Source: Isoetes taiwanensis
Taxonomy: Eukaryota > Streptophyta > Lycopodiopsida > Isoetales > Isoetaceae
DNA length: 64,000 nucleotides
Direction: 5' to 3'
Assembly (NCBI GenBank): GCA_021234155.1
Contig: JAJEKV010000003.1
Location: 21,312,386-21,376,385, forward strand
The notes under the pieces are model-generated. The model did not search any database, was not told where the DNA came from, and saw only the letters and a list, made by a program, of their open reading frames with translations. The position numbers and the translations under genes are program-made. Below are positions 34,035 through 45,228 of the stretch, in pieces (position 1 is the stretch's first letter; the number at the start of each line of letters is the position of its first letter).

Positions 34035-35449
34035 CGTCTCTCTCCGGCAACTCATATATGCTGACGATGTCAACCTCCTGGCCTATACTCCAGAAGACAT
34101 GCAACGTCACCTGGATGCTCTCGACACTTTTTGCCGATTCACCGGCATACGAGTTAACTTGGCCAAAACTAGCGTGCTGCTAGTCTCATCATCCCGTCAG
34201 CCAAGGCTTCCCTCATTCACTTACTAGGGACAGGATGTGGAAGTGGCTCCGACCTACAAGTACTTGGGGATTGAGTTCTCTACTACCACCCATTGGGATG
34301 CTGCCATCAGGTTGCGGGTCACGGCAGGTTGGAAAGCACTCTATGCCATGCAGAACAACAGCCACAAGGCAGAGTTGTATGCTTGGGGCCACCAGTCACA
34401 CTTAGGGCATTGGTCGAGCCGGTCCTTTTATATGGGGCAGAAGTATGGGGTCCGGTGATATCCCTCAACACATGGAATGACCTCGAGCAGGTGCAGAAAG
34501 CCTTCTTGGCACGAGCCCTTGGGGTAAAAGTCCACAGTTCCATACCAGATCCTACTCCAGGAGATAGGTTTTCTGCCCCTTCAACGGGCTGCATTGGAAC
34601 GCCATATCATTTACTTCCAGAAGGTGGTCGCTATGGGTGATACACGTTTGCCCAACCTTGCTTTGGCCATGGCGATGGGTCCCCAACGCTTGAAAGCCTG
34701 CTGGAAGGACAAGCAAGCTCAGTGGTTCTCACGCTGGGGTGTACAGGCAAACAGATGTGTACATGTAAGGACAAAGAAAGATCACAAGGCACTTAAGTTG
34801 TACCTAGATGCTACTTTCCTTCGCAAAGTCTGGGATGCAAATGCTCTGACGCACGTTAAGCTGGCACACTATCAGCAGCAAGTCAATCCCAGGCTCACGA
34901 GAGGCCCACACCAGTACTTATACACCCAGTTGCCCATGAAAAAGTGCAGACTTATAGCTTCCATTCGCACGGGTGCACATCGCCTCTGTATTGAGACAGG
35001 ACGTTGGGCTCGGGAAGCACGAGAGCAAAGGCTTTGCCAGTGTTGCCATCAGGGCGCCATTGAGGATGAATATCATGCCCTCCAGGTCTGCCCAAGCGTT
35101 CGCCCATATCAGGGAGCGGTATGATCAATTGCTAGTGCCTGGCCAACCGTTGCATGAGTTGTTGAATACGGCGTCAGTGGGTTTGTTGGGGTCATACCTC
35201 TAGGAGGTTATGGATGCACGAACTCAGTTGTGTCTTCCGGGATGGCATTGAACTGTCCTACACAATTGTACAGCATGCAGCAGACTTATTACTGCTAAGG
35301 TTTTTCCCTTGAAAACCCTTCGGGGCGGGGGTTTTTTAATCCTGTCAGTAATACATTTGCTGCTCTCTTCTTTGTTTGGGTCCCATAGGTCAGTCGGTCT
35401 CCGTGGACACTAAAAATCTATTCTATTCTATTATATTCTATTCTATTCT
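34035..35449 (+). mobile_element. 5'-truncated LINE in fibrillin intron
   Basis: It begins inside the reverse transcriptase at YADDVNLLAYTPEDMQRHLD and continues with NLAKTSVLLVSS, VEVAPTYKYLGIEFSTTTHW and the C-terminal zinc-finger-like part (CQCCHQGAIEDEYHALQVC). It has a few stops and frame changes. The 3' end has the family hairpin AAAACCCTTCGGGG...GGGTTTTTT near 35,310-35,336, then GGTCCCATAGG, GGTCTCCGTGGACAC, and an ATTCT tail (35,411-35,449). Confidence 0.9.
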
Positions 35450-35618
35450 CTAATGTGCTTAGGCATCCAATTATTTAGATCCTATAGTTTCCATTCTAAG
35501 AGGCTCTAAAATGTAATATTTATATATCTTTATTTGTAGGATTTCTCGTGGTGATAAAGGCAATCTATCTGTCCTTCAAATGGTTGATCGAAGCTATAGA
35601 ATTCCATTATCAAAGTAA

Positions 35619-36425
35619 GCTCTTGATTAATGGAATATGCTGTAAGCAAACACGAGTCATCTACATCTTTAATGATTTGAGCTTTATAAAATGTAATAGT
35701 TAATGTTGTGAAAAATGATAATGATACTATAGAAGGAAAAAATAATAATTACAAGAAGGGCTACTTGAAAAGTAAATCTCTACAATACATGGTATACTTG
35801 GAAGCCAAGAAAAAAATAAAGGTCCTGCAATTTGCAGAAGAACAGACACAAGGACATAGACATGCAAGAGGAATATGAAAATAATGCCAAAAACAAAATG
35901 ATCATATGCAAATTGCAAAGAACCAAGACAATGCTTGAACTAGAACAAATACTGTAAACAATAGAACAAATGAGGTGCTAACGTTGCTAAGAAAGTAGAA
36001 TAAACAGGGGATTCTTATCATTTATTTTATTTGCTAGATTTATAGCTCGTAGCTTTTTTTGCAAAAGGCTTTTGCCCATTTGTCTTGTTCGGCCATGTTA
36101 CTTTCCTCAGTCCATGCAAAAGGCTTCTCTGTAAATCTGAATTAAGTCTATTCTTTCGGTTTCAAGCACTCTCTTCAAAATACTATAGTCTGGAAGCTCG
36201 AACTGCATTGTATAATTGTATTCGATTTTATATTATAAAACACCACCCACACCATATCCTACAATTTGCTATGCTAAGTAATCAAATGTGCTTTTGACTA
36301 GTTTTTTTTTTAATTATTATTAATAAGAATCTTAAAGCAGAACTCCTATAATGGTCTTGTTTAATTTGCAATCGTGTTGTCTACACTTGATCACACTTTA
36401 TAATTGTTTATCTGGGCCCATCTGC
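35619..36425. other. No recognisable gene
   Basis: AT-rich flank between the fibrillin gene and the nested LINE. Confidence 0.4.
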
Positions 36426-36439
36426 AAAGTATCGTAACA
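36426..36439 (+). repeat. Target-site duplication of the ORF1-LINE, left
   Basis: AAAGTATCGTAACA matches AAAGTATCTTAACA at 52,567-52,580 with one difference. Confidence 0.75.
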
Positions 36440-36670
36440 GAACTTAGAAGGTTCTTGGCTAAAGGGCACTGGTGATGGCGCCTAGGGTTGTTAGGGTTTG
36501 ACTGCAATGTTCTTTTCGTCATAACTCCTGCATTTGGTGGTAGCTTTAGGCGCGTTTCAGCTCATTGGAAAGCTCGTGGAGTGCTCTTTTCAGTGGTTCT
36601 TAATTTATCAGAACTTACTCTTTTCTGGGTGGACTATTGAGCTCTGAAATCTCGGCCCCTTTCAATGGAG

Positions 36671-38096
36671 ATGGCAAAAGCAACTCATAGTCCTTCCAAG
36701 CGCTCCTCTGGTAATTCTAATGGGGTACAGGGCACTGGTGGAAGGGAATATTCTCTAGATTATCCAAAGATAAGTGTTTGAGATGCCCACAAATTGGCTC
36801 GTGAAGGCGCACTTTCTTCGCCTAAGGGTTTGGTATCATCAGTAGCAGTTGGATCTGAGGAGCAGGAGAGGCAGGCTTCTATGCATCTTAATCCACTGGC
36901 ATTGCCTCATGCTCCTGTTTCTCTCAGTGGCATATGTGTACCTAACTCAATTGAGGCAGCAGCTTCAACTGTCTCCTCTTCTCAGCTTGTTGTTTCAGCT
37001 TCTGACCCTATGTCTCATGATACTAGAGGTAGTGTTGGACAGGTGACTCTGGAAAGCTCTTTTGAAAAGTTGGTACTTCCAAACGCACCTCCAACACATG
37101 TTGGAAGTTCTTCATAACAAATGAGATTAGTATCTCCTGCTCAGAAAGATGTGACATAGGCTGCACCCCCAACACATGTTGGGAGTCTTATATCCCTTGT
37201 CGACAAACAAAACATCCGACGTATGTTGGAGGTTCCCAAGGTAGGAGGAGTTTCCCCCCCTTCCCTCGAGCAAGCCTGGGATACCTTTTTCCTCAACCAC
37301 GCCGCATATCTCAACCTCTACACCTTGGAGGTCTTTTGACACTGTGGCAAGGGTTATAGGTGTTGATTTTTATGAGTGGCTATGCAAAGGTGTGTCATCT
37401 CCATCCACCTCACTTCGTGTCTCAGAGGTCGTTGCCCCCTATAGTGGACAATAATAAGAAAGAAGTTGCATCCTATCTTCAGCAGTTGCAGGCCAACCAG
37501 GACTTCATGGATATCCTGTTACTACGAGCTGAAATTTTTTCTGAGGTTCAGGAATGCAGGTCAACCTTCGAGCACTTTGGGGCCCCCGTGGTGCAGATCA
37601 GTCGTAAGCTCAGCGTCGTCATGTGGAGACATTAGTTGCATGCTCTGTTGTGTGTTACTTCACTGGCCCCTTCTTAGATCTGAAGCGTGTGGGATCTTGA
37701 TTATCTAGGCATCTACACAAATTAAGACTTCCTGCATATTAATCTATCAAGCTCGTGGGCAAAGATCAACGTTGCTTTCTCTTGATGTTTGAGTCTCCTG
37801 AGCCGGTGGCTCAATTCATAGAATGAGATGTTGATCCTCTGTGAAAATATTTTTTTGTTGTATCAACAGTATGTTCCTGGCTCTTTTCCAGGTAAGCCAG
37901 ATGCCTTACGTGCCCCATTCTGGATTGCTATTGAAGACTTTCTTCCAGAGTTTCAAGATTTTGAGTTTATTTCTTCTATTGTTAATGAGATTGGGCTTCA
38001 CTTGCAACATGCTATAACCAATGGCATTACTAAGATTTATGTAGCACGACCCAATCATCGCGATCTCCCTCAGACAATTGTTGTTCAGAGTGGGCC
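36671..38096 (+). pseudogene. LINE ORF1 (RNA-binding, gag-like), 5' part
   Basis: It starts MAKATHSPSKRSSGN. A TGA at about 36,779 breaks it. Later blocks, in several frames, read SPPSLEQAWDTFFLNHAAYL, DTVARVIGVDFYEWLCKGV, VCYFTGPFLDLKRVG and FLPEFQDFEFISSIVNEIGL. The pattern of a short basic N terminus and then a DUF4283-like fold (C-x-F-x-G...) fits plant LINE ORF1 proteins, which coat the element RNA. It is cut at 38,096 by the LTR element and continues at 51,847. Confidence 0.6.
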
Positions 38097-39351
38097 TAAT
38101 ACGATTCAATGATTACGGGAAGCTAAAGAAACACTCAACAACATCACAAGTGAAGAACACGATCCAAGTATATTATATATCTCAGATAAACAGATTGGAT
38201 TACACGGTTAACCACCCAACTGGCTCCACAGGGTTATGGCAATGCAATTGGCTTAACATATACATCTCTGGCTACTCCGCGTAGCTCTTGAGCAAAAACT
38301 AACATCCCACTTATTCACTATGAAGGATCCTCTTTTAAATTACATATATGCCCTTCCCAAGGAGAATCGCCTCAGCACGAATTAGGTTCAAAGGGTTGGA
38401 TCAAGGCCTACTTTTCCTTCAGCTCATGACCACCCAATTTAAAACAGTTACAGGCTCAGAAATGCTATAAAGCAAACGAAATTGGGGCTGGGCTTAATAT
38501 CTGACTTCCACAAAAGAATCATCAGCCGATGTTGGCAGAGGAGCTTCCATGCAATCTTTTAAACTTGATCAGATTTTTACAGAGAAGGTCGGAATTGGAG
38601 TGGCGATGAGGAACAAGAATGCTGAAGCCGGATTTAGCAATAGAGATCTTCTATGGTGCTTATGGATCCGCCCAGTAATCAATCCACTGCCCAGCTTTGA
38701 TTTCCTGAAGCCAGTGTTTGCCCACAATTCCCTATTCCCTGTCCAAAAACCACTGTTCACGGTCCAAATAACATTGTTCCATGCCCGGGGGATTCACCTT
38801 TGATCAGCATATAACCCATGAGAGTTCAACGCAGGGGTGTTTTTTGGACCATTTGCTACGTATACTTAGGGTTAGGTACCAATTTGAAGCAATATCTATA
38901 CACAGAGGGCTTAATTGCCTTTTAAAATTGTGTATGCAAGGGGGGTTTTTTGCTACCCTCCAAATGCAGATGCCAAATCCCCCATATGTATAAGTGCACT
39001 CCCGGGGTTCCATGTCGCCCATCTGTGTTCTGTTAACAGGTCGATGCTTCCTCCTAAATATTTTCGTGGCCTTCTCAAATATATTCCATTGTCCCTTTTT
39101 CCATACAAATAAGGTATTGCCTTAAAATAGAACCTTGGCCCTTTTATCCAAAAATAATCGATGCCTCTTTGAATCTCCTCGACCCATCTTTGTATAACAA
39201 CCACCTTTAATAAGAGTAAAGGTTCCTAGGTATAGACGTATCCCCTTTCAATGGTTACCCCTTTATTGTTCGGCAAACTTGGGAGTAACACATTAACATG
39301 TAATGTTTGCCATATTTTTGCCATGCCTCATAACCCAGTCGCCGTGGACCA
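38097..39351 (-). repeat. 3' LTR (1,255 bp)
   Basis: Direct repeat of 50,844-51,846. It retains a segment of about 222 bp (near 38,785-39,006) that the other LTR lost. That segment is flanked by GTTCCATG on both sides. Confidence 0.85.
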
Positions 39352-39358
39352 CTCCCCC
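39352..39358 (-). promoter_or_regulatory. Polypurine tract
   Basis: On the minus strand, GGGGGAG directly precedes the 3' LTR start TGGTCCA. It is the usual primer for plus-strand synthesis. Confidence 0.6.
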
Positions 39359-40152
39359 TGTGTTTTACTCTGTATCAATCCATCCCTTCTCAAAAAGATC
39401 GTCCGCAATCGTCCAAGTACGCTCCAATTTGGTCCATCCCTTCTCAAAATGGGTATTCCACGATCCACAATCTGCGAACTCAAGAAACATTTATATACGT
39501 TATTGTACTTCCACAGTACCATATATCTTTGGAACCTCTGCGTCCTCTGCAAAACAATTGTATCTCCGCGATACGGATGCAATTTTTGTCAGGCCCTATT
39601 GTGTTGCAACCACTATTACCGCTCTTCAAAAATGTACATCATGCACTCTTGTTCAAGCCTATTGCGTTGCGCACAATTGCTGATCTATCAAGAGGCATTC
39701 ATTAGTGCACCATGTTCAGGCCTATTACGTTACAATCGTAATTACCAATCTACTATGGGTACACACAAGAAATAAAATCTTACTCTTTATTTCGCATAAA
39801 GAAAATCAACTTACGAACTTTACCCATAAGCCCATACTATATGAAGCAATTTGAGATTCCGCATCCAAATTTCACATTCATTTATTCGATAGCTTATTGT
39901 AGAGTCCTCCCCAATGCTTAACACTAGGCAAACCTGCAAATAAGGTCAAGTATTAATATAAATGATTTCCAAAGTCAAATATTCATATAGATGACCCCCA
40001 TGGCCAATCGGCCTCTCAGATCACCACGACCTGACTCCACAATTTCAAGCGAGATGCTTTTGCAGTTCTCCATACTCAGGCTTAAAGGTTGGAAGTTACA
40101 TAAGCTCAGATGACCAAGATAGACTTCTGGAAATGGCAAGAGGTTATGGCGG
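39359..40152 (-). other. LTR-element internal region, non-coding
   Basis: Frames up to 174 codons on the plus strand lack any family signal. No gag-pol motif is seen on either strand. Confidence 0.5.
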
Positions 40153-40179
40153 CATTAGGGTGGATTTGGGGTCTCAAAA
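40153..40179 (+). repeat. Terminal inverted repeat, left
   Basis: CATTAGGGTGGATTTGGGG followed by TCTCAAAA. It is the inverted match of 44,972-44,998. Confidence 0.9.
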
Positions 40180-40842
40180 TGGCTCATATCTTGGGTTAAA
40201 GATTTCCACGTCAGATTCGCCACGACCAATCAGGTTTGCGCGTCTTTTATGAAAGTCTGTATTAGTTGGCAAGTAGAAGAATGAGTAGGCTTACTTGGCA
40301 TCCACATGGCATATTTTCATAGGGGATGCCTACGCTTTTGTTGCAACCATATTAATGGCCCGTATTTTTCGGGAATCACTTCGGCGCCCAAAATAATGGT
40401 GACTTCGACCGCCTACTGTCAGCATCACCAACTCCCTTGTCAAATTTTGGCGCCAAACTTCTGTACTGTCACTCCGGCGCCTCTACGTGCATCCTCTCCG
40501 CCTTCACTCCTCATCTGCAATCCATGTCTCCTATAATTTCTGTGTTCTTACCTCATTTACAGAACTCCCAAGATGAACAAGTGGGAGGTTTTGTCTTAAT
40601 AGGTTCGTGGGTGAGTATGCTGCCATCAACGAGGGGCAAGCATAGAGTTTAGCGACAAAAACGATCAGACGTGCGGACACATTGGATAGGTAGGATAAAA
40701 GAGTTCAAGTTGAATTCTAGCCGCCGAAAAGTGGAAAGTATAACAATATGACATGCATATACCCCTTCTTATATGGCCAAAGAGCTAATCTCCATCAAAA
40801 ACAGCTTCCCAAAATTGCCCTCAAATGGTAACCACCTTAATC

Positions 40843-40911
40843 AGATCACACGATGCGAAGCTGCCTGTCAGCTATTTAAGTGCATAGAAACAGTTTCGCG
40901 TCATGTGATCT
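40843..40911. repeat. Imperfect hairpin with ATCACACGA motif
   Basis: Arms 40,843-40,863 and 40,891-40,911 pair over 21 bp with three mismatches (AGATCACACGATGCGAAGCT on one side). Confidence 0.85.
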
Positions 40912-41533
40912 CCTTATCTTTTCATTTCTTTCGTTGACACGGAAAGCATTAGTAGTGTCCTTGTCATGTATCACATAGACATCAGAATTGTCATTTTCCA
41001 AGGTATGGATGACTTGACCTTGCGGGGTATAGGCATCTGGTTTTACGGACATGATTACAACGTAAAGGTCAGGAAATCGAGCTTGAGGCCAATTGAATTG
41101 CCCCCTTTAAGTGAACTTTGTAAGCCACATACTAATGAGACAATGTAATTGCAATGAAGAAATGCCTGGCTGATGAGATGCAAGTGGGAATGTCTGAAAA
41201 CGGAGGCGTGAGGATGAGTTTCAAAATCTTCACACCGTTTGAGGTATTTGCTAACATATTCCAGATGGCGCAGGAAGTTCGAAAAGCTCCGAAGACATAT
41301 ACGTGCTTTCTCCCCCTTGCCGATTTTGTGGATGGCTTATTTTTGGTTCCGACCTGGGATGTTCGATTCCACGAATCATCCGGTCAACTAACAGAGTGCC
41401 ACATAGTTAAGTCCTCCTTTAAGTTCAGATACTTTCTTCCGGCAACAATGAGTCGTCGTATTTTGTTTTTCAATGTAACAATTTTCACAACTTTAATGAA
41501 AAGTAACCTTTTTTTATTATTATCTTGTAAAGC

Positions 41534-41624
41534 ATCACACGACGTGAAGCCACATAAATGCAAGCAATAGGGAACTTCACTGTTCACGTCGTATGATCCA
41601 AATAAGATCACACGATGCGAAGCT
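41534..41624. repeat. Second hairpin plus extra motif copy
   Basis: ATCACACGACGTGAA at 41,534-41,548 pairs with TTCACGTCGTATGAT at 41,583-41,597. A further direct copy, AGATCACACGATGCGAAGCT, is at 41,605-41,624. This is the same motif as at 40,843. Confidence 0.85.
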
Positions 41625-41683
41625 ACAGTTGTGCAAACGAGGTTGGAGGCAAGTACTCCGCGTTGTGTGAACATACTACACAT

Positions 41684-44439
41684 TACAAGTATACTTTACC
41701 GATTCTTTGTCTCTTAGATCTCCACTGTTGCAATGCAAGTGGGGCCCTAGAATATTGCCAAGCAAGTTTCCGTTTTCTCTTCAGCATTATACCAATGGTG
41801 TTTACGACTTCTGGGTTGCTCCTTAAAGCAACCTTTTTGTCGTATTTAGCCATCGCCCTTCTATAAAACCACTCTGTCATCTGTCTTAGAGGGTTGGTTC
41901 CCACATTTCCACCCCCTCTTTGAGTGTTATGATGAAAGGCTATTTTAGCTTGTTTATGCGACTTCTCCATGCCTTGTGCACTCCACACTGCTAGGCTTCC
42001 ATACTTCCTAAAAAACTAAGGTGCATGAGCCCAAAAGATGTGCAAGTAGTGCGTGACTTCACTCTCTCCCCATGCGTCTATGTAAGCCCTAATAAATTTG
42101 TTAATCGCTTGCACGAACATTTCTGCATCTTCTCTTGTGAGGTCCATTCTCTGAATGTATGGGAACAATTCAGACAATGCATCCCATGCTTTTTTTTTTC
42201 CTCAATGTCGAACGAAGGCCATCTGTGCAGTCCTGCTCCGCATCAACCAGCAATTTTCCAAATTCATAGACCTTTTCTCCCATCTGGTTTCTGTTCAGAG
42301 CCTCTCTATGATTCTTTATGAAGCGTCGAGCTTTCACCCCTCCAATTGACACCTTACAAGGCACACTTGTTCTTCCTGCCCGTTTCTCATCGAGCTCTAA
42401 TGTTACATTGCCACCATGTAAACCTGCTTTTGATAGAACATGTTCAACTCTACGAATTCCTTCCTCTCTTCTCTTCTTGTCTGAAATGTTCCACACGAAT
42501 CTGCAGCTCAAAAATATCATCTTGTCGATGATTCTCACAAAGCCGTGCAAAGTGCAGATATGAACCCTCTCTAATGGAATGGGGAAAATGGCATGGAACT
42601 TGGGATCTTTTTCTCCTCTATTAGGAGCATTTGCTTGGTTAAGGGACAAGGTTGAAACAGTCTTCCCAGTACTTGACTTCCTTGCATGATTGCAGTACAG
42701 ACAACTTTTGCATGTTCCTTGTCCTCCTCTACTTATGTTGTACATTACTTTCTCAATTTTTAAATCAGACGCCAAGTAATTGTAAGATCCATAGTAATCT
42801 ACTTGCAATTTTTCCCCTCTCTCGAATCTAGATATTAGACTCGGGATGTCAGTTTGATTGAACACCCATTTCAATACCTCGTGGGTTTCTTTCTGAACTT
42901 TAAAGAGACCTAACCACCAGGTGTCATCTTCAGATTGACATGAGAACCATTTTTCGGCACGCTTCTTCTCCTCGTCTGTCACCTCTACATCTTTTTTATT
43001 ATTCTTGTTGCTCTTTGATTTAGCATGTGCAATTGCATTCTCAATTGCTCTATTCATGATGACAACGGATACCCGCTCATACTTCTCAAACTTAGTCAGT
43101 TCCATTTCATCCAATTTTATGCAAACTTCAATCTCACCATTAGTTTCTGCAACTGTTAAGTCATAATATTTGACAAGGAATTGTAAGAGACTAACCAGGC
43201 CAACCCAAAGATGATTGCGTTCATTCATTCCAACTATATCACAACAATCCTTGCCATTCTTATCTTTTATGGCTATGGCAGGACCAGCACATTCAACGTG
43301 GTGCATCTCTCCTAATATGGCATACACCATCTTTGTCCTAGTAACCCTTGTATTCTCAACATTTTGTGGACGTTGAGCGAATACTTTTTTTGTGCCCATT
43401 CTTTTCAACGCTTCGTGGAATGGCTTGAATAGAGAATGGTAACCAAGCCTACTGATGCCTACATCGTCACAAACAGTCTGTACATCTGTCGCCTCTAGTT
43501 TCTTGTAGATCTCTCCTAGTACCATTTCCAATACCATCTTCTTGAGAGAAGAGTTGTAGGGCTGACAAATCATGTCCACTATCTCCCTGTTTGTCGCTAG
43601 GTTCTTCACTACGTAACCAAGATTGCTTCTAGTTTTCCCAGATCTTGATTGGCCTTTGCTAGTTTTGTAAACAGACCTTGTGGCCGTGACCCTGCGTCTG
43701 AATGCACCTGATCCAAACTTCAGTTCCTCTATCGGCCGAAAGTGCTTCTTCCTTTCTCGCAAGCCAAGGGGTGTTTTCTTCAAATTCTTTAACCTACATT
43801 GAAGCCCAAAGTTTGCTCTTTCGAGCTCTTGGATCTTTTCTTGCAGCTGCCCTATCACCAATTTGGACTTGTCCACTTCGTATCTCAAAGAGGTTTTCCT
43901 CCCGAAGCCGTCATTCTTTTCCTTCATTACAGTGGAGTAATGAAGCGAGAGAAAAAAGAGCTGTTGGTTTAAGTTATAATTCTCTTGTGATAATCGGAAG
44001 CAACTCATCTCAAGGAACTGTATTCGATTCCGAATGCTTTCATCCTCTCTCAATCTCTCACAATATCCAAGAGGCCAGAGTTATCGTCACCACAAAATCG
44101 GACTAAACTTGAAACGTCCCGAAATGACGGTTTCTTGCCACTCAACGGATCCAATGGATATAAACTGCCATCCGCCCAGATGTCAACACTTTTTGAGCCT
44201 GCAAGACACAACACGTCGAGGTCTAAGTTCTTATTTTTTAGACCTTGTTTTTTGCGATTGAAGACTGGAGCATATTCGTGAGTCAGTTGGATCCTTATCC
44301 ACACATCATTTGGAGCTTCCATACTGCGTGGATCGCACGGCGCGAAATTAAGGTGTACAATTTGTATGCCCCAGCCCAATTCGCTTCGTGTGAGCTGAAC
44401 ATCCGTACTAGCCTTGTTTTTGAAATTTGCAACGTGCAT
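41684..44439 (-). pseudogene. Transposase-like gene, near-intact
   Basis: The main frame, 44,053-42,170, has 627 codons. It begins with a coiled-coil-like part (LSQENYNLNQQLFFLSLHYS; VIGQLQEKIQELERANFGLQ), then a basic part, then CKSCLYCNHARK and IPLERVHICTLHGFVRIIDK. At an A9 run (42,191-42,199) the frame shifts. The other frame continues WDALSELFPYIQRMDLTRED, one TAG near 42,019, then FFRKYGSLAVWSAQGMEKSH and RGGGNVGTNPLRQM, stopping at 41,684. A 129-codon frame upstream (44,439-44,050) may be a first exon. The chain resembles unnamed proteins of transposon-rich animals and plants with H-x-x-x-R-I-x-D and Q-G-x-E-K; conserved D and E could form a DDE-type site. I cannot name the superfamily. 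Confidence 0.65.
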
Positions 44440-44971
44440 ACGGAAATCGAAAAGTCCATTCTCCTACAATCCATGCTTTTATACATTAACCAAATTGAAA
44501 TTTCGAATTGTAGGGGGCGGGAAGCCTGTATTGGGATGAAGTAAAGATCCCGGTTTACGAACTTTTAAGGCGCAGTCGCAGCGCCTCGAAATAAAAGTCT
44601 GATACAAAGCTTCAACCTATACATTCAAATTTTGAAATGTAGAAGGCAGGAAGCTTGTATGGGCATGGCCTCTAAATGAAAATAGCGCAAGACAAGAATC
44701 GGTGACGCGCACGCTTGGTATCTGACAAACCAAGAGACATCGTCATGTGTTGCCGGTATCCTATAATGCAAGTGGCTTTTTAGAAGCGCCACGCGTTGCA
44801 TCAGTCTGTCTGACAACCAACAGAATTAAATATATATGACACCATGAATGTGCGATCCCCCTTATTCTGGGAGAATATTCCAAGTAAATATGTAATTATG
44901 AGAGTTTGGTATCCTAGGTGGCATGGGGAAAAGGAGCGGAAATATGACGTGGAATGGCTGATAGGAGGCTG

Positions 44972-44998
44972 TTTTGAGACCCCAAATCCGCCCTAATG
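44972..44998 (-). repeat. Terminal inverted repeat, right
   Basis: The minus strand reads CATTAGGGCGGATTTGGGG then TCTCAAAA, one base different from the left end. Confidence 0.9.
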
Positions 44999-45228
44999 GT
45001 AGTTCGGCTATTATGACAAGGCAGAGCTCAACGTTGTGTAGCAGGTGTTACTTGTCTCCAAGACAAGCTTTTTCCACGACAACAATCCAGCAGACGCCCT
45101 TATTATTCTATAATCCCCAAAGGATCATAGAAGTTTCCCCAATAATCCGAACTCGTTCACAACAAGTCGGTCCCATATACTTCGAGCATTCTCCACGAAA
45201 GCACCGAGTTTTTCTTCTCTCTTTTTTT
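44999..45228 (-). other. LTR-element internal DNA
   Basis: Short non-coding piece left between the TIR transposon and element A. It ends in a T-run with CTTCTCTC that matches the T/TC-rich flank at 50,405. Confidence 0.5.

Larger units (their letters stand above)
33049..35618 (+). pseudogene. Fibrillin (plastid-lipid-associated protein) gene, disrupted
   Basis: Exons seen: 33,190-33,303 (KLEALSPTKEPLRSPFLNGK, WELVYTTSTSILKTN), 33,366-33,470 (IYQAINADTLRAQNIETWPY), a start at 33,610 (ITANLVQL), and 35,540-35,618 (ISRGDKGNLSVLQMVDRSYR, IPLSK, stop). These are ordered marks of a PAP/fibrillin protein, closest in memory to the PAP3/4 type. Fibrillins are plastid proteins of thylakoids and plastoglobules. 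The third exon turns into a second copy of part of the first (33,640-33,751 repeats 33,246-33,357), and most of the central lipocalin part is not found. A 5'-truncated LINE sits in the last intron. The 5' exon with the transit peptide is not defined; 33,049-33,130 may hold part. The exon frames are clean, so the breakage is recent or some exons escaped me. Confidence 0.7.
40153..44998 (-). mobile_element. TIR DNA transposon with unfamiliar transposase (4.85 kb)
   Basis: Terminal inverted repeats of 27 bp lie at 40,153-40,179 and 44,972-44,998 with one mismatch; they start CATTAGGG and end GGGGTCTCAAAA. A subterminal TTCCACGTCA is also inverted (40,204-40,213 and 44,945-44,954). Inside, a minus-strand transposase-like gene fills 41,684-44,439. 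The 40,843-41,624 end carries five copies of a short ATCACACGA motif arranged as hairpins. No clean target duplication is seen. It is inserted in the internal part of the LTR element. Confidence 0.8.

Noticed and set aside
39251-39775. 174-codon plus-strand frame as a gene
   Set aside because: It spans the LTR end, purine tract and internal non-coding DNA, with no family signal and Cys/Leu-rich random composition.
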